A stretch of DNA of 40,695 bases from Comamonadaceae bacterium (GCA_947450765.1 CANFXC010000019.1:1-40695); one strand, 5' to 3'. Positions 27,608 through 37,372 are shown, counted from the first letter of the stretch. The notes: generated by a model from the sequence alone, not told the origin. Translations and numbers: made by a program.

Positions 27608-28231
27608 TTACAGAGAACCCTTGGTGGAAGGAATCACACCAGCCATGCGGGGGTCTAGCTCCAGCGCCATGCGCAGGGCGCGGGCGAAGGCTTTGAACAC
27701 CGTTTCGGCTTGGTGGTGCGCATTTTCGCCGCGCAGATTGTCGATGTGCAAGGTGACAAAGGCGTGATTGGCAAAGCCCTGGAAAAACTCAAAAGCCAAT
27801 TGCGAGTCAAAAGTGCCGATCATGCCGCTGGTGAAGGGAACGTTCATCACCAGACCGGGACGACCAGAGAAGTCGATGACCACGCGGCTCAGCGCCTCGT
27901 CCAGCGGCACATAGGCGTGGCCGTAACGGCGCAGGCCTTTTTTGTCACCAACCGCCAGCGCTACCGCTTGACCCAAGGTGATGCCCACGTCTTCCACCGT
28001 GTGGTGACCATCAATGTGCAAGTCGCCAGCGGCTTGGATGTCCAAGTCGATCAGCCCGTGACGGGCAATCTGGTCCAGCATGTGGTCAAAAAATCCGATG
28101 CCGGTATTGAGATTTGACGCACCGCTGCCATCCAGATTCACTTTAGCGGTGATTTTGGTTTCAGCTGTGTTGCGCGTGACTTCAGCAGTGCGCGGTGTGA
28201 AAGTCGTGGTGGGAGTTGCGGTGGAGGTCAT
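27608..28231 (-). CDS. hisB: Imidazoleglycerol-phosphate dehydratase (monofunctional)
   Basis: The 207-residue enzyme dehydrates IGP to imidazole acetol phosphate. Repeated metal-binding motifs [11 protein letters not shown] and [13 protein letters not shown], and [14 protein letters not shown], are those of the Mn-dependent IGPD. The histidinol phosphatase domain fused in E. coli HisB is absent, so the phosphatase must be encoded elsewhere. The ATG overlaps the hisC stop. About 12 extra Thr-rich residues precede the domain. Confidence 0.97.
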   Translation of the reverse strand: MTSTATPTTTFTPRTAEVTRNTAETKITAKVNLDGSGASNLNTGIGFFDHMLDQIARHGLIDLDIQAAGDLHIDGHHTVEDVGITLGQAVALAVGDKKGLRRYGHAYVPLDEALSRVVIDFSGRPGLVMNVPFTSGMIGTFDSQLAFEFFQGFANHAFVTLHIDNLRGENAHHQAETVFKAFARALRMALELDPRMAGVIPSTKGSL

Positions 28232-29349
28232 AAGGCTTTTTGAAGGGTGGCCAGCAGTTGCGTATTTTCATCGGCCGTACCAACCGTCAAACGCAGACAG
28301 TTGCTCAGCAATGGATACATTTTAGAAATGTTTTTGACCAGCACGCCGCCAGCCTTCAGGCGCTCGAAAACCAGGCCGGCTGCGTCAGCCTCTTGTTTTC
28401 CATTGACACGAACCAGAATCATGTTGGCGTCGCTGTTCCAGACCGTCAGGCTCGGCATGGCGCGCAGCGCCTTGAGCAAGCGCTCGCGTTGCTGCACCAA
28501 ATCAGCGGCCTGTGCGGCGAAGACGTCTTGGTGCTCCAACGCGAACAGCGCGCACTCGTAATTCAGCACGCTGATGTTGTAGGGCGGCCGCACCTTGTCG
28601 ATCTCGGCGATCAGCGCTTTGGGCCCCATCATGTAGCCCAGACGCACACCGGCCAAGCCAAACTTGCTGAGCGTGCGCATCAACAGCACATGGCTGTGGC
28701 GGCTGATGCGACCGATGTAACTTTTACTCGAAAACGGCTGATAGGCCTCGTCCATGACAACCAGGCCGCCTTGCTCGCCAACGGCGGTGATGATTTTTTC
28801 AATCACCGCGTCGTCCCACAAGTTGGCTGTCGGGTTGTTCGGGTAAGCCAAGTAGACGATGGACGGCTTGTGCTCGTCGATGGCCGCCAGCATGGCCGCT
28901 TCGTCGAGTTCGAAGTCAGCGGTCAGCGGCACGCCGACGAAAGCCAGACCTTGCAACTGCGCGCTCATGGCGTACATCACGAAGCCGGGCACGGGGGCCA
29001 GCACGCTGCCGCCGGGCACATTGCAGGCCAGCGACAGCAGCGAGATCAATTCGTCCGAGCCATTGCCCAGCATGATGTCAAAGCCGTCGGGCATGCCTGC
29101 GTAGTCGGCCAGGGCGCGGCGCAAGTCATTGACGCGGCCGTCCGGGTAGCGGTTCAGCGCAAGCGCACCGAGACGTTGACCGAGCTCGGCCTGCAGGTGC
29201 GCTGGCAGCCGGTGTGGGTTTTCCATGGCGTCGAGCTTGACCATGCCGACGGAGTCTTGAATGGCGTAAGCGTGCATGGACTGCACGTCTTGGCGGATGC
29301 GTTTTTTCAGCGCGGGACTGAGCTGGCCTGACGGGTTGATGCTGCTCAT
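28228..29349 (-). CDS. hisC: Histidinol-phosphate aminotransferase
   Basis: The 373-residue class I/II aminotransferase uses glutamate to convert imidazole acetol phosphate to histidinol phosphate. The PLP lysine is K229 in [10 protein letters not shown]200 in VVMDEAYQ contacts the pyridine nitrogen, YPNNPTAN is the conserved Asn loop, and LNRYPDG and GNGSDELI are also present. It overlaps hisD upstream and hisB downstream by ATGA, the tightest part of the operon. Confidence 0.97.
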   Translation of the reverse strand: MSSINPSGQLSPALKKRIRQDVQSMHAYAIQDSVGMVKLDAMENPHRLPAHLQAELGQRLGALALNRYPDGRVNDLRRALADYAGMPDGFDIMLGNGSDELISLLSLACNVPGGSVLAPVPGFVMYAMSAQLQGLAFVGVPLTADFELDEAAMLAAIDEHKPSIVYLAYPNNPTANLWDDAVIEKIITAVGEQGGLVVMDEAYQPFSSKSYIGRISRHSHVLLMRTLSKFGLAGVRLGYMMGPKALIAEIDKVRPPYNISVLNYECALFALEHQDVFAAQAADLVQQRERLLKALRAMPSLTVWNSDANMILVRVNGKQEADAAGLVFERLKAGGVLVKNISKMYPLLSNCLRLTVGTADENTQLLATLQKAL

Positions 29350-30689
29350 GCGGCACCCCGCATAGTCGGCACGTCGTTCAAGCGCAGCTCGGCGGCACGG
29401 GCATGGGCTTGCAGGCCTTCACCGTAAGCCAGCTCGGCGGCCACCGGGCCCAGCACTTGCGCACCGGCCTGACTGACCTCAATCAGGCTGGAACGCTTTT
29501 GAAAGTCATAGACCCCGAGCGGGCTGGAAAAACGCGCTGTGCCGCTGGTGGGCAAGACGTGGTTCGGGCCGGCGCAGTAGTCGCCTAAGCTTTCGCTGGT
29601 GTAGGCACCCAAAAAGATCGCGCCGGCATGCTTGAGCAAAGGTTCCCAGCGCTGCGGGTCTCGGGTCGAAACTTCGAGGTGTTCCGGCGCAATGCGGTTG
29701 CTGATCTCGCAGGCTTCTTCCATGCTGCGGGTCAGAATCAACGCGCCTCGGTCATTCAAAGACTTGGCGATGATGGCGGCGCGCGGCATGCTTGGCAGCA
29801 GCCGGTCAATGGCGGCCTGCACTGCGTCGATGTAGGCAGCGTCCGGGCACAGCAAAATGCTTTGCGCCAGCTCGTCATGTTCGGCTTGGCTGAAGAGATC
29901 CATGGCGACCCAGTCGGCTGGCGTGCTGCCGTCAGCTAACACCAAAATTTCAGACGGCCCGGCAATCATGTCAATGCCCACGGTGCCAAAAACGCGGCGC
30001 TTGGCCGCAGCCACGTAGGCGTTGCCCGGGCCGGTGATCTTGTCGACCGCTGGCACCGTGGCCGTGCCGTAGGCCAGTGCGGCCACCGCTTGTGCGCCAC
30101 CGATGGTGAAGACCCGCGTGACGCCGGCCACATAAGCGGCAGCCAGCACCAGCGGGTTTTTGTCGCCGCGCGGGGTCGGCACCACCATGATGATCTCGCC
30201 GACACCCGCAACATGCGCCGGAATCGCGTTCATCAGCACTGACGATGGGTAAGCCGCTTTGCCGCCGGGCACGTAGATGCCAACGCGATCAAGCGGCGTG
30301 ACTTTTTGCCCCAGCAAGCTGCCGTCAGCGTCACGATAACTCCAGCTTTCGCCGCAGGCTTTTTTCTGGGCCTCGTGATAGCTACGAACCCTCGCTGCGG
30401 CCGCTTGCAGTGCAGCGCGCTGAGCTTCGGGCAGCCCTTCAAAAGCCGCTTTGAGTTCGGCCTGCGTCAGCTCCAAGGCCTGCACACTGGCCGCCTCCAG
30501 CCCGTCGAAACGGCTGGTGTATTCCAACACGGCCGCATCACCACGCAGTTGCACGTCGGCCAGAATCGCGGCAACGCGCTCTTCAATCGCCGCATCTGCA
30601 TCGGCTGACCAATGCAGGCGCGCCTTGAAGGCCGCTTCAAAGCCGCTGGCAAGCGTGGACAGACGGACAGGTTTAGCGACGAGGTTCAT
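29346..30689 (-). CDS. hisD: Histidinol dehydrogenase
   Basis: The 447-residue NAD-dependent enzyme oxidises histidinol to histidine, the last two steps. It has [48 protein letters not shown], the zinc and catalytic region [13 protein letters not shown], and APEHLEVST with the catalytic Glu-His, then [16 protein letters not shown] chose ATG at 30689; a TTG three codons upstream is possible. It lies 20 bases after hisG, and its stop overlaps the hisC start. Confidence 0.97.
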   Translation of the reverse strand: MNLVAKPVRLSTLASGFEAAFKARLHWSADADAAIEERVAAILADVQLRGDAAVLEYTSRFDGLEAASVQALELTQAELKAAFEGLPEAQRAALQAAAARVRSYHEAQKKACGESWSYRDADGSLLGQKVTPLDRVGIYVPGGKAAYPSSVLMNAIPAHVAGVGEIIMVVPTPRGDKNPLVLAAAYVAGVTRVFTIGGAQAVAALAYGTATVPAVDKITGPGNAYVAAAKRRVFGTVGIDMIAGPSEILVLADGSTPADWVAMDLFSQAEHDELAQSILLCPDAAYIDAVQAAIDRLLPSMPRAAIIAKSLNDRGALILTRSMEEACEISNRIAPEHLEVSTRDPQRWEPLLKHAGAIFLGAYTSESLGDYCAGPNHVLPTSGTARFSSPLGVYDFQKRSSLIEVSQAGAQVLGPVAAELAYGEGLQAHARAAELRLNDVPTMRGAA

Positions 30690-30709
30690 GGGAGGCAAAG
30701 GAAAATAGG

Positions 30710-31348
30710 TTAGACGGCGACAGCCCGAGCCAGTGAATCAATCAGGCGGCGAATCGGCTCTTGTTTGAGCTTGAGCGCCACTTGGTTGACCACCAAGTGC
30801 GAACTGATGTCCATGATGCGTTCGACTTCCACCAAGTGGTTGGCTTTGAGCGTGTTGCCGGTGGAAACCAAGTCGACAATCGCGTCGGCCAAGCCCGTCA
30901 AAGGCGCGAGTTCCATGCTGCCGTACAGCTTGATCAGATCGACGTGGACGCCCTTGCTGGCGAAAAAATCGCGCGCAATCGCCACGTACTTGGTGGCGAC
31001 TTTGAGGCGTCCACCTTGGCGCACGGCTGCGGCGTAGTCAAAGCCATCCCGCACGGCCACGCTGATGCGGCATTTGGCGATTTGCAAATCCAGCGGCTGG
31101 TACAAGCCTTGGCTGCCGGATTCGAGCAGCGTGTCTTTGCCCACCACACCCAAGTCAGCGCCGCCGTACTGCACATAGGTGGGCACGTCGGTGGCGCGCA
31201 CCAAGACCACGCGCAGATCGGGCTGGTTGGTGTCCAAAATCAGTTTGCGTGACTTTTCCGGGTCGTCCAGCACCTCGATGCCAGCCGATCGCAGCAGCGG
31301 GAGAATGTCGTCAAAAATGCGTCCCTTGGACAGTGCCAACGTGATCAT
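30710..31348 (-). CDS. hisG: ATP phosphoribosyltransferase, short form
   Basis: The 212-residue enzyme joins ATP and PRPP, the first step of histidine synthesis. [18 protein letters not shown] opens it, [12 protein letters not shown] and [20 protein letters not shown] (PRPP site) follow. It ends about 80 residues before the long-form HisG because the C-terminal histidine-sensing domain is missing. Short HisG works with HisZ, a synthetase-like regulatory partner, which is not in this window. The ATG overlaps the murA stop (ATGA), so the his genes may be read from the murA transcript. Confidence 0.97.
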   Translation of the reverse strand: MITLALSKGRIFDDILPLLRSAGIEVLDDPEKSRKLILDTNQPDLRVVLVRATDVPTYVQYGGADLGVVGKDTLLESGSQGLYQPLDLQIAKCRISVAVRDGFDYAAAVRQGGRLKVATKYVAIARDFFASKGVHVDLIKLYGSMELAPLTGLADAIVDLVSTGNTLKANHLVEVERIMDISSHLVVNQVALKLKQEPIRRLIDSLARAVAV

Positions 31349-32628
31349 CCTTTGACCCTTTCGATGTCTGCGCCAATGCCGCGCAATTTGGTTTCCATTT
31401 GGTCGTAACCGCGGTCCAGATGGTAAATCCGCTCCACCACGGTTTCGCCTTCAGCCACCAAGCCGGCAATCACCAAGCTGGCCGACGCCCGTAAATCAGT
31501 CGCCATGACGGTCGCGCCGGAAAGTTTTTCAACCCCTTCCAGCAGTGCGACTTTGCCGTCGATCTGGATGTTGGCACCCAAGCGCACCATTTCATTGACG
31601 TGCATGAACCGGTTTTCAAAAATCGTTTCAGTCACCTTGCTGGTGCCGTGAGAGATGGCATTCAGCGCCATGAACTGCGCCTGCATGTCGGTCGGAAAGC
31701 CCGGGTATTCGGTGGTCCGGAACGACTGCGCCTTGAGCCGGCCCTGCGACTGGATGCGGATAAAACCATCGCCGGCGCTGACCGTCGCGCCCGCTTCGCG
31801 CAGCTTCTCGATCACCACTTCCAGATGGTCGGCCCGGCCGTGGCGCAAGACCACGTCACCACCAGCCGCCGCTACAGCACACAAAAAGGTGCCGGCTTCA
31901 ATGCGGTCGGCCACCACCTGATGCGCACCGCCATGCAAACGCGCCACGCCCTGAATGCGAATGCGCCGGCTGCCATGGCCGTCAATCTTCGCGCCCATCT
32001 TGATCAGCATCTCGGCCAAGTCGCCGATCTCCGGCTCTTGCGCGGCGTTTTCCAAAATGGTTTCACCGTCGGCCAGCGCCGCCGCCATCATGAAATTTTC
32101 GGTGCCGGTCACAGTCACCATGTCGGTCGTCAAATGGCAACCTTGCAGACGCGTCAGGCCGGGTGCGAGACGCGCAATCATGTAGCCGTGTTCGACCACA
32201 ATCTCGGCGCCCATCGCCTGCAAACCTTTGATGTGTTGATCGACAGGCCGCGAGCCAATCGCGCAGCCGCCCGGCAAGGACACCCGGGCGCGACCAAAGC
32301 GCGCCAGCAACGGCCCCAACGCCAACACCGAGGCGCGCATGGTTTTCACCAGTTCGTACGGCGCTTCAAGCGTGTGCAGCGGACCCGCGTCAATGCGCAC
32401 GGTGCCGGAATCCGGCTGACCCAGCGCGCCCTGCTCGGCTGTCACACCCATGTTGCGAATCAGCTTGAGCATGGTCGAGACGTCTTGCAGTCTCGGCACA
32501 TTCGTCAAAGTGACCGGCTCGTCGGTCAGCAGCGCTGCACAGAGCTCGGGCAAGGCGGCATTTTTAGCGCCTGAAATATCAACCGTGCCCGACAGCGATG
32601 TGCCGCCTTTGATGCGTAGCTTGTCCAT
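31345..32628 (-). CDS. murA: UDP-N-acetylglucosamine 1-carboxyvinyltransferase
   Basis: The 427-residue EPSP-synthase-fold enzyme adds enolpyruvate to UDP-GlcNAc, the committed step of peptidoglycan precursor synthesis. K22-N23 in SGAKNAALP and the catalytic cysteine C122 in [13 protein letters not shown] are present. The cysteine means fosfomycin can bind, unlike the Asp variants. [17 protein letters not shown] is also typical. It sits 25 bases after ibaG, as in E. coli, and is coupled to hisG. Confidence 0.98.
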   Translation of the reverse strand: MDKLRIKGGTSLSGTVDISGAKNAALPELCAALLTDEPVTLTNVPRLQDVSTMLKLIRNMGVTAEQGALGQPDSGTVRIDAGPLHTLEAPYELVKTMRASVLALGPLLARFGRARVSLPGGCAIGSRPVDQHIKGLQAMGAEIVVEHGYMIARLAPGLTRLQGCHLTTDMVTVTGTENFMMAAALADGETILENAAQEPEIGDLAEMLIKMGAKIDGHGSRRIRIQGVARLHGGAHQVVADRIEAGTFLCAVAAAGGDVVLRHGRADHLEVVIEKLREAGATVSAGDGFIRIQSQGRLKAQSFRTTEYPGFPTDMQAQFMALNAISHGTSKVTETIFENRFMHVNEMVRLGANIQIDGKVALLEGVEKLSGATVMATDLRASASLVIAGLVAEGETVVERIYHLDRGYDQMETKLRGIGADIERVKG

Positions 32629-32653
32629 GATTTTTTTAGTTTTGGCTTTAGTT

Positions 32654-32893
32654 TTAGTTTTTCGCGGCCCACTCGGCGGGCGTGAAGGTTTTCATAGACA
32701 AGGCATGAACTTCATCGGTTTGCATGCGGCCACCCAGCGTAGCGTAGACACGCTGATGCCGCTGAATCAAGCGCTGACCTTCAAAGATGCTGGAAACGAT
32801 GGTGGCATACCAGTGCCGACCGTCGCCCGACAATTCGATGTGCTCGCAATCAATGTTGGCGCTGATGAGGGCCTGAAGTTCGTCGCTGGTCAT
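32654..32893 (-). CDS. ibaG: BolA family protein, IbaG type
   Basis: The 79-residue protein is a BolA-like domain: a short helix, then [36 protein letters not shown] and the ending [18 protein letters not shown], which is close to E. coli IbaG/YrbA in motif and in its place before murA. BolA-type proteins bind iron-sulfur clusters together with monothiol glutaredoxins through a conserved histidine. The ATG at 32893 needs no extension. Downstream of the stop is an A-rich stretch with three copies of a short AAACTAAA-type repeat. Confidence 0.92.
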   Translation of the reverse strand: MTSDELQALISANIDCEHIELSGDGRHWYATIVSSIFEGQRLIQRHQRVYATLGGRMQTDEVHALSMKTFTPAEWAAKN

Positions 32894-32965
32894 GAATTAA
32901 AAAAAAGGTTGATGGTGTGAGTGAAGCCGAAAGGACTGCAGCATCGCTGGGCGCTAAATAGCTTG

Positions 32966-33721
32966 TCAGTGGCGGATTTTGTAGCCGATTTTCAACAAGT
33001 GCACAGCGATCCAGCTGACCACGATCAAGGCGCCGCCGACAATCGCCAGGCTCAGCCACGGAGAGACATCACTGACGCCAAAAAAGCCATACCGGAAACC
33101 GTCGATCATGTAAAAAAACGGGTTCAAATGGCTCACTGTTTGCCATACCGGCGGCAATGAGTGGATGGAGTAGAACACGCCGCTCAAAAACGTCAGCGGC
33201 ATGATGACGAAGTTTTGGAACACCGCCATCTGGTCGAACTTTTCGGCCCAAAGACCAGCGATCAATCCGAGCGCACCCAACAGCGCAGCACCCAACACAG
33301 CAAACACCACAATCCACAGCGGCGCCACAAAACTGGGTTGCCCAAAGTACACCGTCACAGCAAAAACGCCGGTCCCGACCGCCAAGCCGCGCAGCACCGA
33401 AGAGCCGACGTAGGCCACAAACCAATGCCAATGCGACAGCGGCGTGAGCAGCAAAAACACCAGATTCCCCATGATTTTGCTTTGGATCATGGAAGAAGAG
33501 CTGTTGGCAAAAGCGTTCTGCAGCACGCTCATCATCACCAGACCCGGCACCAGAAAGGCGGTGTAGCTGACGCTGCCATAGATCTTGACTTCGTCTTGCA
33601 GCACATGACCAAAAATCAGCATGTAAAGCACAGCCGTCAGAATCGGCGCACCAACGGTTTGAAAGCCAACCTTCCAGAAGCGCAAAACTTCTTTGTATAA
33701 CAGTGTTTGCCAGCCGTTCAT
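32966..33721 (-). CDS. ABC-2 type transporter permease (YadH-like)
   Basis: The 251-residue membrane protein has six likely helices, an amphipathic start NGWQTLLYKEVLRFWKV and a GLWAEKFDQMAVFQNFVIMPLTFLSGVFYS segment typical of ABC-2 exporters related to YadH. Such permeases work as dimers with a separate ATPase; the substrate is unknown. Its ATG overlaps the stop of the ATPase gene, so the two form one transporter. It lies between mlaB and ibaG, where E. coli has no such pair. Confidence 0.92.
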   Translation of the reverse strand: MNGWQTLLYKEVLRFWKVGFQTVGAPILTAVLYMLIFGHVLQDEVKIYGSVSYTAFLVPGLVMMSVLQNAFANSSSSMIQSKIMGNLVFLLLTPLSHWHWFVAYVGSSVLRGLAVGTGVFAVTVYFGQPSFVAPLWIVVFAVLGAALLGALGLIAGLWAEKFDQMAVFQNFVIMPLTFLSGVFYSIHSLPPVWQTVSHLNPFFYMIDGFRYGFFGVSDVSPWLSLAIVGGALIVVSWIAVHLLKIGYKIRH

Positions 33722-34668
33722 GCTGTGACCTCAGCTGCCGCAGGGGTGCGGACGGTTTTATCTGACATTACTTCTAAGAACACATCTTCGAGGTCGGCCT
33801 TGCGGATTTCGACATCTTCAGCCACCAAGCCGGCTTCTCGCACCGCGGCCAAATAGTTCTCGATATCACGCGCGTTCTGCGCAGGAAACTGCACGATGCG
33901 GCCCGTCACGCGCGCCTTCACTGCCAGCGCCTCAGGCAACTCGCGGTCGACCTTGAAGCGCAGCACGTTGGACGATGCGCTCTTGAGCAAATCGGAGGTG
34001 GTCGCCAGCGCCACCACTCGGCCCTGCTTGAGCATCGCAATGCGGCTGCACAGCGCTTCGGCTTCTTCGAGGTAGTGCGTGGTGAGCAGCACAGTGCTGC
34101 CCTGCCGGTTCAATTTGGCGATGAACTGCCACAACGTTTGCCGCAACTCCACGTCGACGCCTGCGGTGGGTTCGTCCAGCACGATAACGGGCGGCTTGTG
34201 CACCAACGCCAGCGCCACCAGCACCCGCCGTTTCATACCGCCTGAAAGTTGTCGCATGTTGGCGTTGGCCTTGTCGGTCAGGCCGAGGCAGCTGAGCAAC
34301 TCGTCAATCCAGTCGTCGTTGTGCTTGACACCAAAATAACCAGACTGAATGCGCAAGGACTCGCGCACAGAGAAAAAGGGGTCAAACACCAGCTCTTGCG
34401 GCACTACACCCAACTGACGACGGGCTTCGGCATAGTCGGTCACGACGTCGTGACCATGCACCAAGACCAGGCCGCTACTGGCGCGCGACAGACCCGCGAG
34501 GATGCTGATCAAAGTGGTTTTACCCGCCCCATTAGGGCCAAGTAGGCCGAAGAATTCGCCGGGCTGAATGTCAAAGCTGACATGGTCCAACGCTTGCACG
34601 ACTGGACCGGGAGCACCCCGGGAAGATTTGAATGTTTTGGAGACGGACTGGAATGAGATAGCAGGCAT
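33718..34668 (-). CDS. ABC transporter ATP-binding protein (YadG-like)
   Basis: The 316-residue ATPase has Walker A GPNGAGKTT at 44-52, signature LSGGMKRR at 141-148 and Walker B VIVLDEPTAGVD at 161-172, followed by HYLEEAE of the H-loop. The C-terminal domain (about 230-316) is that of the CcmA/DrrA-like ABC-2 exporter subfamily. It partners the following permease, with which it overlaps by ATGA. The 92-base gap from mlaB has no gene and only a short imperfect inverted repeat. Confidence 0.93.
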   Translation of the reverse strand: MPAISFQSVSKTFKSSRGAPGPVVQALDHVSFDIQPGEFFGLLGPNGAGKTTLISILAGLSRASSGLVLVHGHDVVTDYAEARRQLGVVPQELVFDPFFSVRESLRIQSGYFGVKHNDDWIDELLSCLGLTDKANANMRQLSGGMKRRVLVALALVHKPPVIVLDEPTAGVDVELRQTLWQFIAKLNRQGSTVLLTTHYLEEAEALCSRIAMLKQGRVVALATTSDLLKSASSNVLRFKVDRELPEALAVKARVTGRIVQFPAQNARDIENYLAAVREAGLVAEDVEIRKADLEDVFLEVMSDKTVRTPAAAEVTA

Positions 34669-34760
34669 GAGCCCTCTATTTTAGGGGCTAGCCCGCAGCC
34701 TAGCTGAGCCGATAGAAATGACCCCTGCAGTTTGCATTCACAGCAACTGCTCAAGGAGGC

Positions 34761-35042
34761 TTAAGCGGGGGATGGAATCAGCGATGCGATACCGTAAAGT
34801 CCCGCCAATTGACGCAAACGTGGCGGCAGACCTTGCACCCAAAATGTTCTTCCCATGGCCAATGCTTCGCGCCGGCAATCCAGTAAAACAGCCAGCGCAG
34901 ACGAGTCGAACTGGGTGAGTGCACTGGCATCGGCGATGACGGGAGCCTGATCAGCCGTAGCGGCTCGCAAGGCCAGCTTGAGGCTGTGCCCCCATTCACT
35001 GGCCTGGTTGTGGGTAAGCACAGCGGGGAGTTTTAGCAACAC
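34761..35042 (-). CDS. mlaB: STAS-domain protein MlaB
   Basis: The 93-residue STAS-domain protein has PVIADASALTQFDSSALAVLLDCRREA, the core with the loop that in E. coli MlaB carries a conserved Thr or Ser (here SSA). MlaB binds MlaF in the inner-membrane MlaFEDB complex. No ATG fits the start. A frame opens at TTG 35057 without a ribosome-binding site; I prefer GTG at 35042 because AGGA lies 6 bases before it and the protein then begins MLLKLPAVLTH, close to other STAS proteins of this position. Confidence 0.85.
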   Translation of the reverse strand: MLLKLPAVLTHNQASEWGHSLKLALRAATADQAPVIADASALTQFDSSALAVLLDCRREALAMGRTFWVQGLPPRLRQLAGLYGIASLIPSPA

Positions 35043-35090
35043 GGCAAATCCTGTCAAATATTGGCGCTAGATATACAAGCGCAGTCGAGC

Positions 35091-35732
35091 TCAGATCTTT
35101 TTCTCAGTCGAACCACTTTTATTGCGCTGCGCGAGTGTCGTGATCAGACCGTCAATGCCGCGAGCTGAAATTTCTTGTGCAAACTGCGTGCGGTAAGTTT
35201 CCACCATCCAGACGCCCAGAACGTTGAAATCATAAATCTTCCATCCGGAGGTGGTTTTTTCCATCCGGTAATCCAACTGGACAGGGTCCCCACGGCCGAT
35301 CACCTCGGTGCGCACAATCACTTCCGTGTCGGCAGCGCCTGCGCGCAACGGCTTGACACTGACAGTTTGATCTTTGACCTGACTCAACGCCCCAGAATAA
35401 GTTCTAACCAGCATGCTTTTGAACTCCTCCTGCAAGCGCTTTTGCTGCTCAGGCGTGGCCTGACGCCAGTTACGCCCCACGGCCGACGCTGTCATTCGCG
35501 TGAAGTTGACGTTCGGCATGACCTTGCTGTCGACGAATGACGTGATTTTGCTCACATCTCCTTTTTGCACGTCCTTGTCTGCTTTGATATTGTTCAACAC
35601 ATCGGTGGACAAGCGACGAATCATCTCGTCCGGCCCCTCGTCAGCGGCGCGCACGACAGGTGCGACCAATAAAGTGGCAACGCTCAGCGATGCAATCAAA
35701 AAATGAGTTAAATGTCGACGGTTTAATTTCAC
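35091..35732 (-). CDS. mlaC: Phospholipid-binding periplasmic protein MlaC
   Basis: The 213-residue MlaC carries phospholipids between the outer-membrane MlaA site and the inner-membrane MlaFEDB complex. The signal region is KLNRRHLTHFLIASLSVATLL to VRA-ADE (cut near 29). The mature part has VDSKVMPNVNFTRMTASAVGRNWRQATPEQQKRLQEEFK, YSGAL, and SGWKIYDFNVLGVWMVETYRTQFAQEI, characteristic of the family. The start is GTG at 35732 with a weak site. NRRHL looks like a twin-arginine motif. It lies 33 bases before mlaB and 160 bases after mlaA. Confidence 0.95.
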   Translation of the reverse strand: MKLNRRHLTHFLIASLSVATLLVAPVVRAADEGPDEMIRRLSTDVLNNIKADKDVQKGDVSKITSFVDSKVMPNVNFTRMTASAVGRNWRQATPEQQKRLQEEFKSMLVRTYSGALSQVKDQTVSVKPLRAGAADTEVIVRTEVIGRGDPVQLDYRMEKTTSGWKIYDFNVLGVWMVETYRTQFAQEISARGIDGLITTLAQRNKSGSTEKKI

Positions 35733-35892
35733 GAAATTCTTTCAAACTTGCAAGGCGACGGCATCAAGTCAGTAGTGATTACAGACTCAAGCTGTCAGCC
35801 AAGTATCGGAGACCCTGAACCAGGCGCAGAGCCAGATCTCAAATGCCCTTAAAGAACAGTTAAGACCCCGTCCGCGCCCCAAAGTTCAGCGA

Positions 35893-36729
35893 TCAGGGCG
35901 AAGTTTTGGTACCCGCAGGTAATACCTCTTGACTGCCGGGCGCTGGAACGCCTGCACCCGTAGACGGTGGAGGCAAATCATAGCGCTCCTCCTCCCAAAT
36001 CACTTCCCCGGGTTGTTCACTGATCTGCCCACGCCGCCGCTGTAAGTAAGCGTCCCTGGTGAAACTGTACTTGTCGAGCGCGGCGGCATCTAGCAGTCTG
36101 CCGGCACTCAACAAGCTAGCCCGAAGGTCAACCAGACGCAAAGTGACCAAGCTGTTGCGCAGCGCCACATCATTCAAACTGTTCACCAGATTGCCTTTGG
36201 CGTCGACCGGCAAGGCCAGCGTGTCGCGCAAAGTCGAGGGGCCAAACAAGGGCAAGACGACGTAGGGTCCTGTTGGCGTACCCCAGTAACCCAGCGTCTG
36301 GCCAAAATCTTCCGTGTGTTTTTGCAGCTTTAACTCAGTCGCCACATCAATCAAGCCAAACAGACCCACGGTTGTATTCACACCGACGCGAAACAAAGTC
36401 TCCACAGACTCTGCGGGCTTGAGCTGAAACACGTTGTTGACGAGCGACCAGACATCCGCGATATTGCCGAAAAAATTATTGACCCCTGTACGCATGATTT
36501 GCGGCGTGACATTTTGGTAGGCCGTCGCCACCGGTTTGATGACCGCGTTGTCCAAGCCTTCATTGAAGTTGGACACGTTGCGGTTGAACGGTTCCCAAGG
36601 GTCGCGCGGATTGGCGTTGGGTGACGCAGCGCAGCCCTGGAGCACCGCCAGCACAAGTGCGATGAAGCCGAAAAAAATTGTCTTGGTAGAGCGCGAAAAA
36701 GCCGGCGCTGAGTGATGGAGAGTGTTCAT
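35893..36729 (-). CDS. mlaA: Outer-membrane lipoprotein MlaA (VacJ)
   Basis: The 278-residue lipoprotein has a lipobox LQGC (Cys at 33) after a hydrophobic signal, then DPWEPFNRNVSNFNEGLD, PVATAYQNVTPQIMRTGVNNFFGNIADVWSLVNN and FGQTLGYWGTPTGPYVVLPLFGPSTLRD, the MlaA core. MlaA forms a ring in the outer-membrane inner leaflet and extracts misplaced phospholipids. The Pro/Gly-rich tail (about 240-278) is probably disordered. The ATG overlaps the mlaD stop. In E. coli mlaA is elsewhere; here it is inside the mla operon. Confidence 0.96.
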   Translation of the reverse strand: MNTLHHSAPAFSRSTKTIFFGFIALVLAVLQGCAASPNANPRDPWEPFNRNVSNFNEGLDNAVIKPVATAYQNVTPQIMRTGVNNFFGNIADVWSLVNNVFQLKPAESVETLFRVGVNTTVGLFGLIDVATELKLQKHTEDFGQTLGYWGTPTGPYVVLPLFGPSTLRDTLALPVDAKGNLVNSLNDVALRNSLVTLRLVDLRASLLSAGRLLDAAALDKYSFTRDAYLQRRRGQISEQPGEVIWEEERYDLPPPSTGAGVPAPGSQEVLPAGTKTSP

Positions 36730-37235
36730 TTGTTAGCCCCGGTGCCTGCCGTGGGCGCAGGAGAACTGGTTGAGCCACTGTCTGCTGCCTTGCTGTACAA
36801 AAACTGACTGATGAGGTTCTCAAGCACCACAGCAGACTGGGTCGTATTGATCACATCACCGGCCGCGAGATTTTTCTCTTCAGCACCGGGTTCGATGCCA
36901 ATGTACTGCTCACCCAGCAAGCCACTGGTGAGAATTTTCAATGAGCTGTCTTTCGGAAAAACATAGCGGCTTTCCAAGGCCAGGCTCACACTCGCCTGAT
37001 AACGCTTGTCATCGAAGTTGATGCTCTCGACGCGCCCGACCACCACACCGGCACTTTTAACTGCGGCGCGCGGCTTCAACCCACCAATATTGTCGAATTT
37101 GGCGACCACTGGATAAGACGTGTCTACCAGCTGAAAACTCATCAAATTCGCAGACTTCAAAGCCAGAAAAAGAAGGGCAATCCCTCCGATCAACACAAAA
37201 AGGCCGACCCAAACATCGGTTCTGCTACGTGGCAT
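36726..37235 (-). CDS. mlaD: MCE-domain protein MlaD
   Basis: The 169-residue protein has one N-terminal membrane helix (about 8-25, VWVGLFVLIGGIALLFLAL) and a single MCE domain (about 38-118: YPVVAKFDNIGGLKPRAAVKSAGVVVGRVESI, and SGLLGEQYIGIEPGAEE). Six copies form the periplasmic ring of MlaFEDB through which lipid passes. The tail after 150 is Gly/Ser/Ala-rich. It follows mlaE after 137 bases, and its stop overlaps the mlaA start. Confidence 0.96.
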   Translation of the reverse strand: MPRSRTDVWVGLFVLIGGIALLFLALKSANLMSFQLVDTSYPVVAKFDNIGGLKPRAAVKSAGVVVGRVESINFDDKRYQASVSLALESRYVFPKDSSLKILTSGLLGEQYIGIEPGAEEKNLAAGDVINTTQSAVVLENLISQFLYSKAADSGSTSSPAPTAGTGANK

Positions 37236-37372
37236 GACTTGCTTTCAAAAACATCAACAGGGAAAGCTTCAACAACTTAAAACCCCCCACATCAAAAAGG
37301 TAACTTTGGCATTTTCTCATGCAACGACGACTCGCACCTGACATCCTACGAAGCAGGGCAGATGCATTCGCC

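Noticed and set aside
28240..29331. Long open frame (363 codons) on the plus strand opposite hisC
   Set aside because: It is the antisense shadow of a clear hisC with conserved motifs; the product is rich in His/Gln/Arg in the way of mirrored GC-rich codons and has no domain.
31600..32574. 324-codon plus-strand frame opposite murA
   Set aside because: Same reason: mirrored frame of a conserved gene.
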